Position numbers and translations under genes: made by a program. Below are positions 33,838 to 42,742 of a stretch of 64,000 bases of DNA, one piece after another. This DNA comes from Larkinella humicola (GTDB lineage: Bacteria > Bacteroidota > Bacteroidia > Cytophagales > Spirosomataceae). The notes under the pieces were generated by a model. The model saw only the letters and a program-made list of their open reading frames with translations. It searched no databases and was not told the origin of the DNA. The stretch is taken from contig NZ_VTWS01000006.1 of NCBI RefSeq assembly GCF_008727875.1, forward strand, positions 496,001 to 560,000, given 5' to 3'. Every line of letters begins with the position of its first letter. The stretch's first letter is position 1.

Positions 33838-35370
33838 TTAAAACCGGTCTTCGTCGTCATCATCGTCGTCTTCGCCGAAGGCTGTTCCGGGGCTGAACAT
33901 GCTGCCCAACAGGTCTTTAAACTGCTGACCCGTATCCATCGCCTTCTTGCCCACGAGCGAATATTCCGCTAAACCGTGCAAGGCGAACTCCATCATGAAC
34001 AGTTTCTCCTGTTTGCCCAAACGCGAATGCAACGAATCGACCACATCGTCCAGACCGTCGATGGCTTTCAGGCGGTTTTCGTAATCGCGGGTGGGCAGGT
34101 CGTTCAGGAAATCCATCACGTTGCCGTCGCCGAACCAGTCGGTTATTTTTTTGTAGGGATTGCCGCCCTTCTGTTTTTTGGCTTTTTCGGGATTCGGGAA
34201 ATAATTCAGGAACTGCGTCCGAATGGCTTTACCGATCAGGTTCTGGGCCACGATCACCGGACCTTCCACTTCGCCTTCGTACACCAGCTCCACTTTTCCG
34301 CAAATCGCCGGAATGACGCCGTAAAGATCCGTAATCCGAACGTAGGTTTCCTTCTCGCTATTCAACAACGCCCGGCGTTCGGCGGCCGACAACAGGTTTT
34401 CAAAAGCCGCAATGGTCAACCGCGCCGAAACCCCACTTTTCGAGTCAACATACTCACTATCACGCGCTTCCAGGGCAATTTGCTCAATCAGATCGGCTAC
34501 GAGGTCATTGGTTTTCACCATGCCTTTCTGCTCGGTTTTAACGATGGCTTCCTGCTGCGTAATCTTCTTCCCGATCTCCAGCGACTTCGGATAGTGGGTC
34601 ACAATCTGGCTGTCGATCCGGTCTTTCAGGGGCGTCACGATGCTGCCCCGGTTGGTATAATCTTCCGGATTAGCCGTAAACACAAACTGAATGTCAAGCG
34701 GCAAGCGCAGTTTAAAACCGCGAATCTGAATATCGCCTTCCTGCAAAATATTGAAGAGCGACACCTGAATCCGGGCCTGCAAATCCGGCAATTCATTGAT
34801 CACAAAAATACACCGGTGCGAGCGCGGAATCAGTCCGAAGTGAATGGTCCGTTCGTCCGAATACGGTAACTTCAACGTCGCAGCCTTGATCGGATCAACA
34901 TCGCCGATCAGGTCGGCCACCGACACATCGGGCGTCGCCAGTTTTTCGGTGTAACGATCATTCCGATGCAACCAGCTAACCGGCGTCGCATCGCCCTTTT
35001 CCGCCACCAGATCGTGCGCAAACCGGGAGAGTGGCACCAGCGGATCGTCGTTCAGTTCCGACCCTTCCACAACCGGGATGTATTCGTCCAGCAGATTGAT
35101 CATCAGTCGGGCAATCCGGGTTTTGGCCTGCCCGCGCAACCCCAGCAAATTGATGTGGTGCATCGACAGAATCGCCCGTTCGACATCCGGAATGACGGTA
35201 TCTTCATACCCCCAGATTCCCGGAAAAACGGTCTCTTTCGCCTTAATCTTCTCAATTAAGTTGTCACGAAGTTCTTGTTTGATGGACTTGGATTGGTAAC
35301 CGGCAGCTTTCAGTTCGCCGAGGGTTTTTATTTTTACTAACTCTTTACTCTTCAGGGATGAATAGCTCAT
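33838..35370 (-). CDS. MoxR/Mg-chelatase-like AAA+ ATPase
   Basis: 510 residues. The Walker A-like loop LLGLRGQAKT (GxxGxAKT, as in MoxR/RavA ATPases) lies at about residues 76-85, with a Walker B-like strand IFVINELPDL in which Asn-Glu replaces Asp-Glu, sensor FVFTANPEDYTNRG, and LKDRIDSQIVTHYP. A C-terminal helical region ends in a long acidic tail (GEDDDDDDEDRF). Such ATPases act with a VWA partner as chaperone-like remodelers, often inserting metals or folding complexes. The VWA partner is the gene at 36059-37162; a toxin-antitoxin pair lies between them, so the pair is no longer adjacent. The client is unknown. Confidence 0.84.
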   Translation of the reverse strand: MSYSSLKSKELVKIKTLGELKAAGYQSKSIKQELRDNLIEKIKAKETVFPGIWGYEDTVIPDVERAILSMHHINLLGLRGQAKTRIARLMINLLDEYIPVVEGSELNDDPLVPLSRFAHDLVAEKGDATPVSWLHRNDRYTEKLATPDVSVADLIGDVDPIKAATLKLPYSDERTIHFGLIPRSHRCIFVINELPDLQARIQVSLFNILQEGDIQIRGFKLRLPLDIQFVFTANPEDYTNRGSIVTPLKDRIDSQIVTHYPKSLEIGKKITQQEAIVKTEQKGMVKTNDLVADLIEQIALEARDSEYVDSKSGVSARLTIAAFENLLSAAERRALLNSEKETYVRITDLYGVIPAICGKVELVYEGEVEGPVIVAQNLIGKAIRTQFLNYFPNPEKAKKQKGGNPYKKITDWFGDGNVMDFLNDLPTRDYENRLKAIDGLDDVVDSLHSRLGKQEKLFMMEFALHGLAEYSLVGKKAMDTGQQFKDLLGSMFSPGTAFGEDDDDDDEDRF

Positions 35371-35432
35371 GAAATCGTTGTGAATATTAGATATAGTTAT
35401 TGTCTTAACCGGATTTCTGTTCGTTTAAGGCT

Positions 35433-35822
35433 TTAAAAAACAATAAATGGAGACTCCGTGTGCTTCTTAATCCAATCCACAATGCCATCATACTTCATAT
35501 CGCCTGTTGCTATTTAAATAACAAAATCGTAACGCTCTTGAAGACTGGCATTAATGAATAAATTATTTGTACGGAGGATAATCTCCATGAGCACATAACC
35601 AGTGCGCTTATTCCCATCGACAAAAGGATGGTTTGTTACAATGCTTTCAACAATGGCAGCCGCTTTCTCTACGGGTGTCTGGTAAAATTCCGTATCACCG
35701 AAGCCCGAGTACGGCCTTGCAATAGCCGAAAGCATGATACCTTCATCACGAACTCCGTCACTTCCTCCAAATTCCTCAATTAATCGGCGATGAATCAGCA
35801 AAACTTCATCCGCAGTAATCAT
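35433..35822 (-). pseudogene. Doc/Fic-type toxin gene with in-frame stop
   Basis: The N-terminal 102 codons encode a Doc-like toxin: MITADEVLLIHRRLIEEFGG, then GVRDEGIMLSAIARP, then the active-site HPFVDGNKRTGY. NKRT, as in Doc, points to a kinase-type Fic protein that phosphorylates EF-Tu. At codon 103 (35516-35514) there is a TAA; the frame then continues without further stops (IATGDMKYDGIVDWIKKHTE) to a second stop at 35433. That continuation is the normal C-terminal helix of Doc, and the full length of 129 codons fits the family. The toxin is therefore probably inactivated or shortened by a point mutation. It overlaps the antitoxin stop by 4 bp (ATGA). Confidence 0.75.
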
Positions 35823-36049
35823 TGAGCTAACCGTTGGAGTAATTCCCGATTTTCGTTTATAATGTTGTCAAGCAACGCACTGCGTTCGGGTGATAGTGCC
35901 GTTTCTTTTCGGAAAGAATCATCCGAGTCAATCACTTGTTCAATGATCTGCTTAGCCAATTCACTAACCGAAGGCAGATTCATCGCTTGGGCTTTTTCCT
36001 GCAATTTGGTTAAATGGCTGTCATCCAGCGAAATTTGAATCGTCGTCAT
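35819..36049 (-). CDS. Antitoxin of the Doc-type pair
   Basis: 76 residues. The N-terminus MTTIQISLDDSHLTKLQEKA looks like a short strand-helix DNA-binding start of ribbon-helix-helix type, and the C-terminal half (about residues 45-76) is charged and probably wraps the toxin. The stop overlaps the toxin start as ATGA and the gene begins 9 bp after the VWA gene, so it is expressed from that operon or from its own autoregulated promoter. It is apparently intact while the toxin is broken. Family assignment relies mainly on its position. Confidence 0.7.
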   Translation of the reverse strand: MTTIQISLDDSHLTKLQEKAQAMNLPSVSELAKQIIEQVIDSDDSFRKETALSPERSALLDNIINENRELLQRLAQ

Positions 36050-36058
36050 ACGTTCCGG

Positions 36059-37162
36059 TTATTTCATGTTTTTCCGGCGGTTGCGCTGGAAGTCTTCAAA
36101 CATCATGTTCCCCAATCCCTGCAAACCGCTGTAATAGGCGCGGCCGTTGTTCACTTTCGTAAATTCGTGAACAAACTGCTTCAAATAAGGGTCGGAGGCA
36201 ATCATAAAGGTCGTAATCGGAATGTCGAGCCGACGGCATTGGGCGGCCAGCGTCAGGGTTTTCGAAACGATCTTGCGGTCCAGCCCGAAACTGTTTTTGT
36301 AATATTTGATGCCTTCTTTCAAGCAGGTCGGTTTTCCGTCGGTAATCATGAAAATCTGCTTGTTCTTGTTCTTGCGTCGACGCAGCAAATCCATCGCCAG
36401 TTCAAGCCCGGCCACGGTATTGGTGTGGTACGGCCCCACCTCCAGATACGGCAAATCCTTCACCTGAATCTGCCAGGCGTCGTTGCCAAACACAATGATA
36501 TCGAGCGTGTCTTTGGGGTATTTCTGCTTCACCAGTTCCACCAACGCCATACCAACTTTTTTGGCGGGCGTAATACGGTCTTCGCCGTAAAGAATCATCG
36601 AGTGGCTCACGTCGATCATCAAAACCGTCGAGGTCTGGGTTTTCTGCTCCTTCTGAACCACCTCCAGATCGCGCTCCATCAGCGTAAACTCATTGACGCC
36701 ACTGTTGATCTGGGCGTTGCGGATGGATTCGGTCATGGAAATCTGTTCGAGCGAATCGCCAAACTGAAAATCGCGCAGGTCGCTGCTCAGTTCGTCGCCC
36801 ACGCCCGTGAACGGGGTGTGGTGGTTGCCGCCGGATTTCGAGCGTTTCAGTTTCCCGAAAATTTCTTCCAGCGCCGACTTCCGGATGGATTGTTCACTCT
36901 TGGCCGTCATCGCGAGCGTGCCTTCTTCGTTCTGCTCGGTCAGATACCCTTTTTCTTTCATTTCCTCGACAAAATTACCAATCCCGTATTTGTCGTCGGT
37001 CAGGCTATACCGCCGGTCGAGGTCGTTCAGATAAGCCAGCGCCTGTTCAACATTGCCCGACGTCATCAGCAACAATTGCTGGAAAATGTTGAGCAACTGG
37101 TCGAATTTACTGCCTTCTTTTTTTTCGGGCGGAATATAATTGGAGAATTGGAATCCTTTCAT
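36059..37162 (-). CDS. VWA domain protein, partner of MoxR-like ATPase
   Basis: 367 residues. The N-terminal half is helical and charged (about 1-165). The C-terminal half is a von Willebrand A domain with the MIDAS motif DVSHSM at about residue 202, and conserved Thr and Asp in PYHTNTVAGLELAM and MITDGKPT. The protein has no signal peptide, so it acts in the cytoplasm. VWA proteins of this type work with MoxR/Mg-chelatase ATPases; the ATPase is 0.7 kb downstream in the same direction, after the toxin-antitoxin pair. The tail (RNRRKNMK) is basic. Role: metal-dependent adaptor; client unknown. Confidence 0.84.
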   Translation of the reverse strand: MKGFQFSNYIPPEKKEGSKFDQLLNIFQQLLLMTSGNVEQALAYLNDLDRRYSLTDDKYGIGNFVEEMKEKGYLTEQNEEGTLAMTAKSEQSIRKSALEEIFGKLKRSKSGGNHHTPFTGVGDELSSDLRDFQFGDSLEQISMTESIRNAQINSGVNEFTLMERDLEVVQKEQKTQTSTVLMIDVSHSMILYGEDRITPAKKVGMALVELVKQKYPKDTLDIIVFGNDAWQIQVKDLPYLEVGPYHTNTVAGLELAMDLLRRRKNKNKQIFMITDGKPTCLKEGIKYYKNSFGLDRKIVSKTLTLAAQCRRLDIPITTFMIASDPYLKQFVHEFTKVNNGRAYYSGLQGLGNMMFEDFQRNRRKNMK

Positions 37163-37371
37163 GAAATACGGTCGTTAGGTCAGCAGTTATCCCTGATGAA
37201 AGAACAGCGTGTTCGGCGGATTTGTTCGCTTCCTGAAAATACGAAATTTTCGGCAATTCCACCACGACAAACAACCGCCAGTGGCCTCCATGACCGGTTT
37301 TGGGGCCTTTACGACCGCAATCCTATGTTTTTCGTTTCGATTTCTTTGCTGTACACAACCTGCTTTTTCCC

Positions 37372-37379
37372 TATATTTG
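37372..37379 (+). promoter_or_regulatory. Candidate -7 promoter element for thrAB
   Basis: TATATTTG matches TAnnTTTG exactly, 88 bp before the thrA start. A TTTG at 37345 is 23 bases upstream, longer than the normal 19. I see no leader peptide rich in Thr or Ile codons that would suggest attenuation. Confidence 0.5.
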
Positions 37380-37467
37380 CGCTCCTTTTCTCTTCATCAC
37401 CAATACAGCATCCGAATTGTTGATCCACTACGACCAACAATTCAATAATTCAATAATTTCCCACTGT

Positions 37468-39930
37468 ATGAACGTATTGAAATTTGGCGGAACGTCGGTA
37501 AAGTCCGTTGAGAATATTAAAAAAGTCATTGCCATCATTCTTAACCACCGCCAGAACGGGGATACCATCGGAGCCGTCGTGTTGTCGGCCATGAGCGGGG
37601 TCACCAACCAGTTGATTGAAATCGGCCGGATGGCTGCCACCAACAACCCCGATTACCTGGAACTGATTCGGGGCATTGAAGACCGCCATTTCAACGTCAT
37701 CAAGGGATTAATTCCGATTAAAGAACAAAGTAAGGTGTTCGGCAAGGTTCGCGGCACGGTCAACGAACTGGAGGATCTGCTGCGGGGCGTGTCGCTCATC
37801 CGCGAATTGTCGGATCGGACGATGGACCTGGTCATGAGCTTCGGCGAACGGCTTTCGTGCCTGGTCATCAGCGAATGCCTGAAAAGCAAGGGCGTTCCGG
37901 CCCGGTTTTGCGACGCCCGCGAACTCATCAAGACCAACGCCCAGTTCAGCATGGCGGACGTCGATGAAACAACGACCAACCAGTTGATTCGGGAGTATTT
38001 TTCAACCATTGGATCGGATTTGCCGATTGTCACCGGTTTTATCGGCTCCACCGCCCACAACGAAACCACCACGCTGGGCCGGGGCGGTTCCGATTACACG
38101 GCATCCATTCTGGGTGCCGCCCTGAACGCCGATTTCATCGACATCTGGACCGACGTTGACGGCATGATGACCGCCGACCCGCGCAAGGTGCCAAATGCCT
38201 TCAACATTCCGACCATTACGTACGCGGAAGCGATGGAACTGAGCCACTTCGGGGCTAAAGTGATCTATCCGCCCACACTGCAACCGGCTTTTTCCAAAAA
38301 CATCCCGATCCGGATTCTGAATACCTTCAACGCCAGTCACGAAGGCACGGTGATCAGCCGTACCGCCGACCGGCGCGACTTTACAATTACCGGGATCTCA
38401 TCCATCGACGACATTGTACTGGTCAACATCCAGGGCAGCGGGATGATCGGCGTCGCCGGGGTTTCGGCCAAGCTGTTCAGCACGCTGGCGCATTACAAAA
38501 TCAGTGTCATTCTGATTTCGCAGGCGTCGTCGGAACATTCCATCTGTTTTGCCATCGAACCCCGCAATGCCGAGCGCGTCCGCGACATTCTGGAAGCGGA
38601 ATTTGCGACCGAAATTGCCCACGGTCACGTCGACTATATCGGCATTGAAAAAGACCTGTCGATCATTGCCACGGTGGGCGAAGGCATGAAAAAGAGTTCG
38701 GGGATTGCCGGGAAGCTCTTTTCGGTTTTGGGCAAAAACGGGGTCAACATCATCGCCATTGCGCAGGGGTCGTCGGAAATCAACATTTCGGTGGTGATCA
38801 ACAAGAACAACCTCTCGAAAGCGCTCAATGCAATGCACAACGTCTTTTTCCAGTCCGAAGCCCGGATTCTCAACCTCTATCTGGTTGGGGCGGGATTGAT
38901 TGGCCGAACGTTGCTGCAACAGATTGAATCCCAATACGCGTTTCTGCGGAACGAAAAGCTGCTCCGGATTTGCCTCGTTGGCGTGTCGAATACGAAGAAA
39001 ATGCTGCTCGATCCCAAAGGCATCGACCTGACCACCTGGCAGGACCGGCTGGCCAACGAGGGCGTAACGACTTCATTACCAGCCTTTGTTGAGAAACTGA
39101 AAGATTATAACCTGCCCAACAGTGTGTTCATCGACTGTACGGCGGATAAAGACATTCCGTTGTTTTACGAACCGTTGCTCAACGCCAACGTGTCGATTGT
39201 AACCCCGAACAAAGTGGCCAATTCCGGGCCGTATGCCGAATACAAGCGGTTGCAGCGGGCGGCTGTTCGGCGGGGCGTCAAATTCCTGTATGAAACCAAT
39301 GTAGGCGCGGGGTTGCCGATCATCAACACCTTGCAGGGCCTGATGACGTCCGGTGATCGGTTTCTGAAAATCGAAGCCATTTTATCCGGGACTTTGTCCT
39401 ATATTTTCAACAATTTCAGACCCGGCGTCTCCTTTGCCACCATCGTGAAGGAAGCCAAGGAAAAAGGATTTACCGAACCCGATCCGCGCGAAGACCTGAG
39501 TGGCATGGACGTGGGCCGGAAAATCCTGATTCTGGCCCGTGAAGCCGGTTTTGAACTGGAACCGTCCGACGTGACGATCAACAACCTGTTGCCCGAAAGC
39601 TGCATCACGGCCCCGAGTATTCCGGCGTTTTTCGAGGAGTTGGAGCACAATCATGCGTATTTTGATAACCTGCTGCTGGGAGCGGAAGGCCGCAACGAAA
39701 AACTGCGGTATGTCGCCACGTTCGAGAACGGAAAAGTGACCATTGAACTGCGGTCGGTCGGTTTCGACCATCCGTTTTATTCGCTTTCGGGTGCCGACAA
39801 CATCATCTCGTTTACAACGGAGCGGTACAAAGAACGTCCACTCGTGATCAAAGGCCCCGGTGCGGGCGCGGAAGTGACGGCCACGGGCGTGTTTGCGGAT
39901 GTGGTCAGCATTGGAAGTTACCTGGCGTGA
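37468..39930 (+). CDS. thrA: Bifunctional aspartokinase/homoserine dehydrogenase
   Basis: 820 residues from ATG 37468 (MNVLKFGGTSVKSVENIKK), the standard aspartokinase start; the frame upstream is not coding. Kinase part: KFGGTSV, MSFGERLS, GRGGSDYTASILG. Two ACT-type regulatory segments follow (about residues 310-460), then the homoserine dehydrogenase Rossmann start LYLVGAGLIGRTLL and the catalytic region (VGAGLPIINTLQGLMTSGD, SGTLSYIFNNF). It catalyses the first and third steps from aspartate to threonine, isoleucine and methionine, and is normally feedback-inhibited by threonine through the ACT segments. thrB follows after 69 bp. Confidence 0.95.
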   Translation: MNVLKFGGTSVKSVENIKKVIAIILNHRQNGDTIGAVVLSAMSGVTNQLIEIGRMAATNNPDYLELIRGIEDRHFNVIKGLIPIKEQSKVFGKVRGTVNELEDLLRGVSLIRELSDRTMDLVMSFGERLSCLVISECLKSKGVPARFCDARELIKTNAQFSMADVDETTTNQLIREYFSTIGSDLPIVTGFIGSTAHNETTTLGRGGSDYTASILGAALNADFIDIWTDVDGMMTADPRKVPNAFNIPTITYAEAMELSHFGAKVIYPPTLQPAFSKNIPIRILNTFNASHEGTVISRTADRRDFTITGISSIDDIVLVNIQGSGMIGVAGVSAKLFSTLAHYKISVILISQASSEHSICFAIEPRNAERVRDILEAEFATEIAHGHVDYIGIEKDLSIIATVGEGMKKSSGIAGKLFSVLGKNGVNIIAIAQGSSEINISVVINKNNLSKALNAMHNVFFQSEARILNLYLVGAGLIGRTLLQQIESQYAFLRNEKLLRICLVGVSNTKKMLLDPKGIDLTTWQDRLANEGVTTSLPAFVEKLKDYNLPNSVFIDCTADKDIPLFYEPLLNANVSIVTPNKVANSGPYAEYKRLQRAAVRRGVKFLYETNVGAGLPIINTLQGLMTSGDRFLKIEAILSGTLSYIFNNFRPGVSFATIVKEAKEKGFTEPDPREDLSGMDVGRKILILAREAGFELEPSDVTINNLLPESCITAPSIPAFFEELEHNHAYFDNLLLGAEGRNEKLRYVATFENGKVTIELRSVGFDHPFYSLSGADNIISFTTERYKERPLVIKGPGAGAEVTATGVFADVVSIGSYLA

Positions 39931-39999
39931 ACCACACGCCCATAGAATTTGTATAGATAGACAAAAGATTGGGATTGCCACGGTAATCCCTTACAGACT

Positions 40000-40929
40000 G
40001 TGGATTCAATAAAAGTATTTGCCCCTGCGACCGTCGCGAATGTTGCCTGCGGTTTTGACATTTTCGGTTTTGCCGTCGATAGTCCCGGCGACGAAATCAT
40101 TGTCCGGAAAAGCAACTTGCCGGGCGTTCGAATTAAAGCCATCGTTGGCGATGAAGGCCGGTTGCCAAAGGAAGCCGAGCGCAACACCGCCGGTATTGCC
40201 ATTCAGACGTACCTGAAACACATCGAATCGGACCAGGGCCTGGAACTGATTCTCCATAAGAAAATGCCGCTTGGCAGCGGTTTGGGTTCCAGCGCGGCCA
40301 GTGCCGTTGCGGGTGTGTTTGCCATCAATGAGTTGCTGGGTCGCCCGCTCAAGCAAATCGACCTCCTACCCTTTGCCATGGAGGGCGAACGTCTGGCCTG
40401 TGGTTCGGCCCACGCCGACAATGTAGCGCCGTCGCTGATGGGCGGTTTTGTGGTCATCCGGAGCTATAATCCGCTGGATATCATCACCATCAACACCCCG
40501 GCGCAACTCTTCGCCACCATCGTTCACCCGGAAATTGAAGTCAACACAAAAGACGCCCGGCACATTCTGAAAAATGAGGTGTCGATGAAAAACACCATCA
40601 TTCAAATGGGCAATGTCGCCGGGCTGATTGCCGGACTGATGAAACCCGACTACGATCTGATTGGCCGTTCGATGGTCGATGTCATTATTGAACCGATTCG
40701 CGCCATCCTCATCCCCGAATTCAGCGAAGTAAAGCAAGCCGCCCTCGATGCCGGCGCCCTCGGTTGCAGCATTTCCGGCTCCGGCCCATCCATGTTTGCC
40801 CTCAGCCGTGACCAACCCACGGCGTTGCGGGTTGGCAACAACATGCAGGCCGCCTTTCATTCGGTCGGCATCGGCAGTGAACTGTATGTTTCCGGAATCA
40901 ATCAGGAAGGTCCAAAGGTGCTTGGATAA
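40000..40929 (+). CDS. thrB: Homoserine kinase
   Basis: 309 residues, a GHMP kinase with PLGSGLGSSAASAVAG as the ATP-binding loop and DSIKVFAPATVANVACGFDIFG at the N-terminus. The start codon is GTG (40000), with no in-frame ATG giving the full conserved N-terminus. It phosphorylates homoserine for threonine synthase. It is in operon with thrA; threonine synthase (thrC), often third in this operon, is not found downstream, where instead there is a 206-bp gap with no gene, followed by a Wzi-like porin gene. Confidence 0.93.
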   Translation: MDSIKVFAPATVANVACGFDIFGFAVDSPGDEIIVRKSNLPGVRIKAIVGDEGRLPKEAERNTAGIAIQTYLKHIESDQGLELILHKKMPLGSGLGSSAASAVAGVFAINELLGRPLKQIDLLPFAMEGERLACGSAHADNVAPSLMGGFVVIRSYNPLDIITINTPAQLFATIVHPEIEVNTKDARHILKNEVSMKNTIIQMGNVAGLIAGLMKPDYDLIGRSMVDVIIEPIRAILIPEFSEVKQAALDAGALGCSISGSGPSMFALSRDQPTALRVGNNMQAAFHSVGIGSELYVSGINQEGPKVLG

Positions 40930-41135
40930 TTGCAAAATTGGAATAATATTTGCACATACAACCTTATCACTCCAGGTCAAACCGTCCGGGCCAGTCATCG
41001 TTGATTGTATGAATCCGTGATCCGGCTAAATCCGCAAGGGTTAACGGGTCAGTCGTCGCTATCCCAGACCGGGAATAGAGGCTTTCCTGTCGCCTGTAGT
41101 GCTCAATGAAACGTGGAATCTTTTTTCAATGAGAC

Positions 41136-42647
41136 ATGATAAGAGCGCTACTCCTGATTCTTTTCCTTCCGCTTTTTGCCTTTAGTCAGCCCGTTATTGA
41201 AACCCGGCCCAGCCATTTCTTTGCAGAAATAGGCGGTTTTTATTCCTCCTCCCGGCAAACCCCATTCTGGCTGCGAACCAATCAATACGGCATCGTTCCC
41301 ACGACTCTACCGTATGCAACCGTTCGGGCGGGCGTTCGGCAGGATTACCGGTACTACCCCCTGACCGACATTACCTCGGCCCTCCGTCGGGATCGTTTTG
41401 GCATTGGCTATGGTTTTGAAGCCGTTTCAAATTTGGATGCTCAAGCAAAAAATACATTGTTAATTCCTGAAGCGTACGTTAAAATTCGCGCCGGCGCCTT
41501 TGAAATCATGGCAGGACGCCGACGCGAAGTGGTCGGTCTGGTCGATTCAACCCTCAGTTCGGGATCGTATAGCTGGTCGGGCAACGCCTTGCCCCTGCCC
41601 AAAATCCAGATCAGCCTGCCCAATTATACGCCCATCGGTTTTACGAAAGGTTTGCTCTCCTTCCGGGGATCTTTTGCCCACGGCTGGTTTGGCAGTCAGC
41701 GCAAGGTTCAGCATTACTTTCTGCATCAGAAATCATTCTACGGAAGGCTGGGAAAACCCCGCTGGCCCGTCAAATTCTACGCCGGTTTCAATCACCAGGC
41801 CCAATGGGGGGGCGTCACCGATCAGTTGCCGGAATCCATTGTCAAAAATGGTCATTTTCCCGCCAGCCTGCAGGACTACCTTTTCGTGACGGTGGGCAAC
41901 AGCCTCGGGCGTCTTTCGGATGTCGACACGACCCACTACAGCAAATTCGACCGGGAAAATCGGGTGGGCAACCACTTGGGCACCATTGATTTAGGGATTG
42001 AATTCAGTTCGCGCCGGACCTCAGTTTTGCTCTACCACCAAAGCGTTTACGAAGACGGCACCCTGTATTATATGACCAATATTGAAGATGGCTTGACGGG
42101 AATCCGGTTTCGGAATCTGAAACCGGCGTCATTCGGCCTACGAATCACCGGCGCGGTCGTGGAACTTTTGTATACCAAAAGCCAGGGGGGCGGGGTTTTC
42201 GACGACGGGAATAAATTCCGGGGAAAGGACAATTACTTCAATCACACGCAGTACCAGGACGGCTGGTCGTATTTTGGTCGCGGCATCGGCACGCCTTTCA
42301 TCACGCCGGTGACCGACACCCGACCCAACCTGTCTCCCTACGGTTTTTTCAGTAACAACCGCGTTCGGGTGTATCACACTGGTATTCAGGGAAATTTCGC
42401 CCGAAACTGCCAGTTTCAGTTCAAATTTTCTTACAGTGAAAATTACGGCACCTACGATTTTCCGTTCGCTGAAACCCTCCGGCAGTTTTCGTCCGTCATG
42501 TCACTCGATCTGCCGGTGAATCAGCGGGGACTGCTGGTCACGTTTTCCGCAGCCGCCGATCAGGGCGATTTGTTTGAAAACCGCAGTGGCGTCTATGCCG
42601 GTATTCGCAAAACGTGGGATTATTACAAATACCGGGTTCGGAAGTAG
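41136..42647 (+). CDS. Capsule assembly Wzi-like outer-membrane protein
   Basis: 503 residues with a signal peptide (MIRALLLILFLPLFAFSQ). The start of the mature part, SHFFAEIGGFYSSSRQTPFWLRTNQYG, is the recognised pattern of the Bacteroidota capsule-assembly/Wzi-like family. The body is strand-rich with aromatic girdles and ends in a short strand (KTWDYYKYRVRK). It is predicted to form a barrel that anchors or exports surface polysaccharide. No other capsule genes are nearby, so the polymer is unknown. It is convergent with the gene at 42743, and hairpin B3 lies between them. Confidence 0.82.
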   Translation: MIRALLLILFLPLFAFSQPVIETRPSHFFAEIGGFYSSSRQTPFWLRTNQYGIVPTTLPYATVRAGVRQDYRYYPLTDITSALRRDRFGIGYGFEAVSNLDAQAKNTLLIPEAYVKIRAGAFEIMAGRRREVVGLVDSTLSSGSYSWSGNALPLPKIQISLPNYTPIGFTKGLLSFRGSFAHGWFGSQRKVQHYFLHQKSFYGRLGKPRWPVKFYAGFNHQAQWGGVTDQLPESIVKNGHFPASLQDYLFVTVGNSLGRLSDVDTTHYSKFDRENRVGNHLGTIDLGIEFSSRRTSVLLYHQSVYEDGTLYYMTNIEDGLTGIRFRNLKPASFGLRITGAVVELLYTKSQGGGVFDDGNKFRGKDNYFNHTQYQDGWSYFGRGIGTPFITPVTDTRPNLSPYGFFSNNRVRVYHTGIQGNFARNCQFQFKFSYSENYGTYDFPFAETLRQFSSVMSLDLPVNQRGLLVTFSAAADQGDLFENRSGVYAGIRKTWDYYKYRVRK

Positions 42648-42652
42648 TGTAA

Positions 42653-42740
42653 GGTTTTGCCCCTAAATCCCCTAAAGGGGACCTTTAGCTCCGGAGGGTT
42701 TCGTGTCCAAGTCCCCTTTAGGGGATTTAGGGGCAAAACC
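42653..42740. repeat. Dispersed hairpin family B, copy 3
   Basis: A perfect 30-bp inverted repeat: GGTTTTGCCCCTAAATCCCC...GGGGAC (42653-42682) with its exact complement (42711-42740), and a 28-nt loop. Read on the minus strand the loop begins TTGGACACG and ends GAGCTAAAG, matching the other copies, so this element is inverted relative to copies 1 and 2. It fills the convergent gap between the Wzi-like gene and the gene at 42743, and could serve as a bidirectional terminator. Confidence 0.9.
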
Positions 42741-42742
42741 GA

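Noticed and set aside
37163-37467. Threonine attenuator or riboswitch ahead of thrA
   Set aside because: No leader peptide rich in Thr/Ile codons and no clear terminator/antiterminator pair; only a promoter-like -7 box.
40930-41135. Possible small RNA in the gap after thrB
   Set aside because: No strong stem, terminator or promoter could be placed; I see nothing supportable.
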